From contig JAEZHS010000412.1 in NCBI GenBank assembly GCA_023436825.1, positions 1-8,869 on the forward strand: a stretch of 8,869 nt of DNA, in the 5' to 3' direction. The DNA is from Pseudomonadota bacterium (GTDB taxonomy: Bacteria; Pseudomonadota; Alphaproteobacteria; Reyranellales; Reyranellaceae). Position 1 is the stretch's first letter, and the number at the start of each line of letters is the position of its first letter. The notes beneath the pieces were generated by a model. The model made no database searches. It was given only the letters and a program-made list of their open reading frames with translations, and was not told where the DNA came from. Below, piece by piece: positions 5,489-8,869 of this stretch. The translations under genes were made by a program, and so were the position numbers.

Positions 5489-6991
5489 ATGGCTACCGAG
5501 CCCTCGGTGCGTGATCTAACGCCCCGCGACGACCTCGCCCTCCTGACCTGCGCCGAGATGGCGCGTGCCGACGCTGCCGCGATCGCTGGCGGCGTGCCGG
5601 GTATCGACTTGATGGAAGCCGCCGGCCGGACTGTAGCCGCTGCCGTCGCGGCGCACCATGCCCGGCAGCCGGTCGTCGTGCTGTGCGGCCCGGGCAACAA
5701 CGGCGGCGACGGCTTCGTGGCGGCTCGGCATCTCGCGGCGTGGCGCTGGCCGGTGAGGCTCGGCCTGCTCGGCGAGCGTGGCGCATTGAAAGGCGATGCC
5801 GCCTGGGCGGCCGGCAGTTGGAGCGGCGAGGTGGCACCGCTGTCGATCGACCTGCTCGATGGCCGTCCGCTGGTGATCGATGCGTTGTTCGGTGCGGGGC
5901 TCGCGCGGCCCATCGAAGGCATCGCCGGGCAGCTGATCGATCGCGTCAATGACGAGGCGCTGCCGACGGTGGCCGTCGACGTGCCGAGCGGCCTTCACGG
6001 CGACAGCGGCGAGATCATGGGCCGTGCGCCGGTCGCGGCGCGGACGGTGACGTTCTTTCGCGCCAAGCCTGGCCATTATTCGCTCGAAGGATTGCGGCGC
6101 TGCGGCGCCCTCGAAGTCGCCGACATCGGCATAGCGCCGGCCGTGCTGCACGAGATCGCGCTGCGCCTTTGGCTGAACGCTCCGCCGCTCTGGCAATCGC
6201 ATCTGCGCCGCCCCGACCATGGCGATCACAAATACGCACGCGGCCATGCCACCATCCTGGCGGGCGAGGTCGCTACGGGCGCGGCGCGATTGTCCGCCCT
6301 TGGCGCGCGCCGTGCGGGAGCGGGGCTCGTCACCATCGCCACGCCGTCCGCGGCGCTCGCGGTCTATCAGGCGGCGGAGCCGGGCAATCTCGTCACGGTA
6401 TGCGAGGACGGCGTTGCCTTCGGTCGCCTGCTCGAGGATGAGCGGAGGAACGCGACCCTGATCGGACCGGGCTCGGGCGTCGGCGAGCGCACGCGCAGCG
6501 CTGCATTGGCGGCGCTGGCCACGCGTCGAGCGGTCGTCCTCGATGCCGACGCCATCACTGTCTTCAGCCAGGCTCCGGCCGAATTGTTTGCCGCCGTCCA
6601 GGGCCCCGTTTTGCTCACGCCCCATGAAGGCGAGTTCCGTCGCCTGTTTCCCGACCTCACGGGGATCGCGGCTAAGGTCGAGCGTGCTCGCCAGGCAGCG
6701 CAGCGCAGCGGCGCCGTGGTGCTTCTGAAGGGGCCGGACACGGTGATCGCCTCGCCGGACGGACGCGCCGTCATCAACGTTCACGCCTCGCCGGGACTTG
6801 CCACGGCAGGAGCGGGCGACGTGCTTGCCGGCATCTCCGTCGGCCTGATGGCGCAAGGCCTGTCACCGTTCGCGGCTGCGGCGGCGGCAGCCTGGCTCCA
6901 CGGCGACTGCGCACTGCGGTTCGGCCGCCCGGGCCTCATCGCCGAGGACTTGATCGACCGGCTGCCCGACGCGTTGTCGGCCATCTCCTGA
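5489..6991 (+). CDS. nnr: Bifunctional NAD(P)H-hydrate epimerase / ADP-dependent dehydratase
   Basis: A cytoplasmic repair enzyme: the N-terminal YjeF_N/NnrE half interconverts R- and S-NAD(P)HX, and the C-terminal YjeF_C/NnrD half dehydrates S-NAD(P)HX back to NAD(P)H using ADP. The 500-residue length fits the fused family. Epimerase half (about 1-225): CAEMARAD, GPGNNGGDGF (67-76), VIDALFGAGL with Asp131, and DVPSG (164-168). Dehydratase half (about 235-500): HKYARGHATIL (247-257), TGAARLSALGARRAGAGL, IGPGSGVG (325-332), LDADAI, LTPHEGEF (376-383), LLKGPDTVI and AGAGDVLAG (440-448) with the catalytic Asp444. The ATG at 5489 is chosen because the longer frame would enter tRNA-His; no clear ribosome site is visible. 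A GTG at 5507 is possible, since LLTCAEM is where most family members begin. The mRNA probably begins inside or upstream of the tRNA transcript, so tRNA processing may shape its 5' end. Confidence 0.96.
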   Translation: MATEPSVRDLTPRDDLALLTCAEMARADAAAIAGGVPGIDLMEAAGRTVAAAVAAHHARQPVVVLCGPGNNGGDGFVAARHLAAWRWPVRLGLLGERGALKGDAAWAAGSWSGEVAPLSIDLLDGRPLVIDALFGAGLARPIEGIAGQLIDRVNDEALPTVAVDVPSGLHGDSGEIMGRAPVAARTVTFFRAKPGHYSLEGLRRCGALEVADIGIAPAVLHEIALRLWLNAPPLWQSHLRRPDHGDHKYARGHATILAGEVATGAARLSALGARRAGAGLVTIATPSAALAVYQAAEPGNLVTVCEDGVAFGRLLEDERRNATLIGPGSGVGERTRSAALAALATRRAVVLDADAITVFSQAPAELFAAVQGPVLLTPHEGEFRRLFPDLTGIAAKVERARQAAQRSGAVVLLKGPDTVIASPDGRAVINVHASPGLATAGAGDVLAGISVGLMAQGLSPFAAAAAAAWLHGDCALRFGRPGLIAEDLIDRLPDALSAIS

Positions 6992-6997
6992 TGCTTT

Positions 6998-7036
6998 CTT
7001 CTTCTCCCGTTTGCGGGGCAGGAGACCGGGAAGAAG
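6998..7036 (+). terminator. Possible weak stem-loop after nnr
   Basis: CTTCTT plus CCCG (6998-7009, with a 2-nt bulge) can pair with CGGG plus AAGAAG (7027-7036), giving 10 bp around a 17-nt loop, just after the nnr stop. The loop is long and no T-run follows, so termination is uncertain. Nothing else is recognised between nnr and tRNA-Leu. Confidence 0.25.
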
Positions 7037-7081
7037 CCGTGAATTGACCGTGTGGCCGGCGCGGGCTAGGGCAGCGGCCAA

Positions 7082-7166
7082 GCGGGCGTGGTGAAATTGG
7101 TAGACACGCGAGATTTAGGTTCTCGTGCCGCAAGGCGTGGGGGTTCAAGTCCCTCCGCCCGCACCA
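7082..7166 (+). tRNA. tRNA-Leu (anticodon TAG)
   Basis: An 85-nt class II tRNA. The acceptor GCGGGCG (7082-7088) pairs with CGCCCGC (7156-7162). The anticodon arm CGAGA-TTTAGGT-TCTCG places TAG at 7116-7118, reading CUA and by wobble other CUN leucine codons. The long variable arm contains GCC-GCAA-GGC. The T-arm holds the TTCAAGT loop, followed by A73 and an encoded CCA (7164-7166). To my recollection a leucine tRNA just ahead of tig is common in alphaproteobacteria. Confidence 0.97.
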
Positions 7167-7446
7167 AGCGCTGGGCCATGTGGCGAGCGCGGGATCGAAC
7201 TCGACGAAGGGAAGGGGCAGCAGTTCTCGAGCGTGCGGGCGACCTCCGCTCTACCCACATCCAAGTCGCCCTTGCGTGTGACAGCCAGTGCAGGTAGACG
7301 CTCGCATCCCGACAGGCCAATTGAAGACCGGCATATACTGGAGACGTGGCACTGGGCTCGTGCCGTCAGAAAAAACCCAATGGAATCAGGATGCTACGGT
7401 CGCTCCAGTACCCTCGCCGGCGGCAGATCAAAGTGAAGGTAAGACG
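7167..7446 (+). promoter_or_regulatory. 280-bp gap with probable tig promoter
   Basis: No gene is supported here. TATACT (7334-7339) differs from the -10 consensus TATAAT by one base. The best -35 candidate is CCGACA (7309-7314), 19 bp away, which is a little far. The predicted start is near 7346, leaving a leader of about 100 nt. The ribosome site GAAGG (7435-7439) is 7 nt before the tig ATG. The stretch from 7167 to about 7300 shows no recognised element. Confidence 0.4.
7343..7367 (+). promoter_or_regulatory. Stem-loop at start of tig leader
   Basis: GAC plus GGCAC (7343-7352, with a 2-nt bulge) pairs with GTGCC plus GTC (7360-7367) around the 7-nt loop TGGGCTC. A run of six A (7369-7375 region) follows rather than a T-run. 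It lies at or just below the predicted tig transcription start, so it may be a 5' leader hairpin or an inverted-repeat binding site. Role unknown. Confidence 0.3.
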
Positions 7447-8808
7447 ATGCAAGTGACGGAACTCTCGGCCGAAGGGCTGAAGCGGCAATTCAAGATCGTC
7501 GTCCCGGCGGGCGACCTGTCGGCCAAGGTCGACGAGCGCCTGGCCGAGCTCGCCAAGACCGCCCAGATGCCGGGCTTCCGCGTGGGCAAGGTGCCGGTCG
7601 GGCTGCTGAAGAAGCAGTATGGACAGGCCCTGTTCGGCGAAGCGCTCGAGCAGGCGGTGAACACCAGCACCGCCAAGGCAATCGAGGATCGCGGGCTGAA
7701 GCCTGCATTGCAGCCGCGTGTCGACCTCAAGACGCTGGAAGAGGGCAAGGACGTCGAGTTCGATGTCGTCATCGAGGTGCTGCCGGAGATCGGCAAGCTC
7801 GACTTTTCGGAAGTCGAGCTCGAGCGCCTGAAGGCCGTCGTTCCCGACAAGGATGTCGAGGACGCGATCGACCGCATCGCCAAGGCCAATCGCGAGCAGA
7901 AGCCGGTCGAGACGCCGCGCCCGGCGCAGAAGGGCGATGCCATCAAGATCGACTTCGTGGGCTCGGTCGACGGCGTGGAGTTCCCTGGCGGTGCGGCGCA
8001 GGACTATACGCTCGAGCTTGGTTCGGGTTCGTTCATCCCGGGCTTCGAGGACCAGCTCGTCGGCGCCGAGGTCGGCAAGACCGTCGACGTGAAGGTGACC
8101 TTCCCGGCCGACTACGGCAACGCCGAGCTTGCCGGCAAGGACGCGGTTTTCAAGTGCACGATCAAGGAGATCCACGAGTTCGTCGACAAGCCGGCCGACG
8201 ATGAGCTCGCCAAGAAGAACAACTTCGAGAATCTCGACGCCATGCGCAAGGCGGTGGCCGAGCGCATCGGCCAGGACTACGCGCAGGTCTCGCGCACGAT
8301 GATCAAGCGCCAGCTTCTCGACAAGCTCGCGGACACGCACAAGTTCGAGGTGCCTGAGGGCTTGGTCGAGGGCGAGTTCAATGCCATCTGGCAGCGCGTC
8401 GAAGAAGCCAAGAAGGCCGGCCAGAAGATCGACGACGACGAAGAGAAGATGAAGAAGGAGTACCGGGAGATCGCCGAGCGTCGCGTTCGCCTCGGCCTCC
8501 TGCTGGCTGATGTCGGCCGCTCCAATTCGATCGACGTCACGCCCGAGGAGCTGAACCAGGCGGTGATGCGCGAGGCGATGCGCTATCCCGGCCAGGAGCG
8601 TCAGGTGCTGGAATTCTATGGCAAGAACGCCGAGCTGAAGGAGCGTCTGCGCGCTCCGATTTTCGAGGAGAAGACTGTCGACTTCATCCTCGAGTTGGCA
8701 AAGGTGAACGAGAAGTCGGTTACGCCGGAGGAACTGCTGAAGGCGGCTCGCGAGGCAGAAGAAGCCGACGACGAGGGCTCGTCGAAGGAGGACGGGCCGA
8801 AGGAATAG
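7447..8808 (+). CDS. tig: Trigger factor, ribosome-associated chaperone and prolyl isomerase
   Basis: Trigger factor binds ribosomal protein L23 near the exit tunnel, shields nascent chains and has peptidyl-prolyl isomerase activity. The 453-residue length is normal for the family. The N-terminal ribosome-binding domain (1 to about 110) contains the signature GFRVGKVP (43-50). The FKBP-type domain (about 160-245) runs from KGDAIKIDFVGSVDGVEF through GSGSFIPGFEDQLVG to KCTIKEI. The helical C-terminal arms (about 250-430) include VEGEFNAIWQRVEEAKK, and an acidic, charged tail (EAEEADDEGSSKEDGPKE) ends it. The ATG at 7447 has a GAAGG ribosome site 7 nt upstream and gives the conserved start MQVTELSAEGLKRQF; the upstream frame extension to 7288 is leader. 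In alphaproteobacteria tig is usually followed by clpP-clpX-lon; the window stops too early to check. Confidence 0.98.
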   Translation: MQVTELSAEGLKRQFKIVVPAGDLSAKVDERLAELAKTAQMPGFRVGKVPVGLLKKQYGQALFGEALEQAVNTSTAKAIEDRGLKPALQPRVDLKTLEEGKDVEFDVVIEVLPEIGKLDFSEVELERLKAVVPDKDVEDAIDRIAKANREQKPVETPRPAQKGDAIKIDFVGSVDGVEFPGGAAQDYTLELGSGSFIPGFEDQLVGAEVGKTVDVKVTFPADYGNAELAGKDAVFKCTIKEIHEFVDKPADDELAKKNNFENLDAMRKAVAERIGQDYAQVSRTMIKRQLLDKLADTHKFEVPEGLVEGEFNAIWQRVEEAKKAGQKIDDDEEKMKKEYREIAERRVRLGLLLADVGRSNSIDVTPEELNQAVMREAMRYPGQERQVLEFYGKNAELKERLRAPIFEEKTVDFILELAKVNEKSVTPEELLKAAREAEEADDEGSSKEDGPKE

Positions 8809-8834
8809 TGGGCGACGAATTGATCCAGGGTGGA

Positions 8835-8860
8835 GCGATGGTCTTGAACCGGACCATCGC
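8835..8860 (+). terminator. Perfect 9-bp stem-loop after tig
   Basis: GCGATGGTC (8835-8843) and GACCATCGC (8852-8860) are exact reverse complements with an 8-nt loop, 26 nt after the tig stop. The stem is strong, but the visible downstream bases (CGCTGCCAC) contain no T-run. It may be a terminator-like or mRNA-stabilising hairpin in the gap before the next gene. Confidence 0.45.
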
Positions 8861-8869
8861 CGCTGCCAC
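8838..8869 (+). CDS. Possible start of next gene, cut by window edge
   Basis: An ATG at 8838 opens a frame MVLNRTIAAA to the window end, with a purine-rich GGGTGGAG just upstream. Ten codons are too few to identify anything, and the ATG lies inside the stem-loop at 8835-8860, which would hide it in mRNA. It does not resemble the start of ClpP. Listed only because it would matter if the sequence were extended. Confidence 0.15.
   Translation, partial: MVLNRTIAAA

Noticed and set aside
4612..5949. Long minus-strand open frame (445 codons) across regulator 3, tRNA-His and nnr
   Set aside because: It is antisense to three well-supported genes. Part of it (GLEPATSRITIWRSNHLSYG) is simply the reverse translation of tRNA-His, a familiar false protein.
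5516..6856. Minus-strand open frame of 446 codons opposite nnr
   Set aside because: Arg/Ala/Asp-rich low-information translation from the antisense of a GC-rich gene; no family features, while the plus strand gives a full NAD(P)HX repair enzyme.
7179..7270. Minus-strand tRNA-like segment (GTTCGATCCC-like T-loop, GGTAGAGC-like D-arm, GGCGA/TCGCC ends)
   Set aside because: The T-stem and D-stem do not pair and no anticodon arm can be placed; at most a very decayed tRNA, more likely chance.
7088..7320. Small frames over tRNA-Leu (MVKLVDTRDLGS on plus, AEGLEPPRLAAREP on minus)
   Set aside because: These are translations of the tRNA gene itself and its complement, common false proteins.
7346..7364. 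TGGCAC in the tig leader as a sigma-54 promoter
   Set aside because: The required GC at the -12 position with 10-nt spacing is missing; the TGGCAC is part of a hairpin.

Overview
The window looks like chromosomal DNA of a GC-rich alphaproteobacterium. The basis is the high third-position G+C, the glnB-glnA pair, a tRNA-Leu(UAG)-tig junction, and protein styles resembling Rhodospirillales, Reyranella-like or Bradyrhizobium-like genomes. The genus is inferred, not shown. No phage, IS element, CRISPR array or rRNA was seen.

Left part (1-1793), minus strand: the nitrogen-assimilation operon glnB-glnA. GlnB (PII) carries the uridylylation tyrosine Tyr51. GlnA is cut by the window edge just after its adenylylation tyrosine (Tyr397). 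A good sigma-54 promoter match (1662-1677) lies upstream of glnB, a stem-loop lies in the predicted glnB leader, and a second stem-loop lies between glnB and glnA. Together these indicate nitrogen-controlled expression.

Centre-left (1794-2960), plus strand: a complete PLP-dependent class I aminotransferase, divergent from glnB.

Centre (2961-5396): a tandem family of three TetR-like regulators, all on the plus strand and clearly paralogous. Between copies 1 and 2 is a 40-codon reading frame made of the first ~20 and last ~20 residues of such a regulator. It appears to be the scar of a fourth copy that lost its middle, and its stop overlaps the start of copy 2 (ATGA). The upstream regions of copies 1 and 3 share short motifs that may be operators. 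This is the least ordinary part of the window; no ligand or target is evident.

Right part (5397-8869), plus strand, housekeeping: tRNA-His(GTG), the bifunctional NAD(P)HX repair enzyme nnr starting 14 nt after the tRNA, tRNA-Leu(TAG), and tig (trigger factor) with its leader. A perfect 9-bp stem-loop follows tig. The next gene (often clpP in this group) is not visible.

Functionally the left side is ammonia assimilation and amino-group transfer, and the right side is cofactor repair, translation and protein folding. The regulator cluster sits between them with no obvious local structural gene to control except the aminotransferase.
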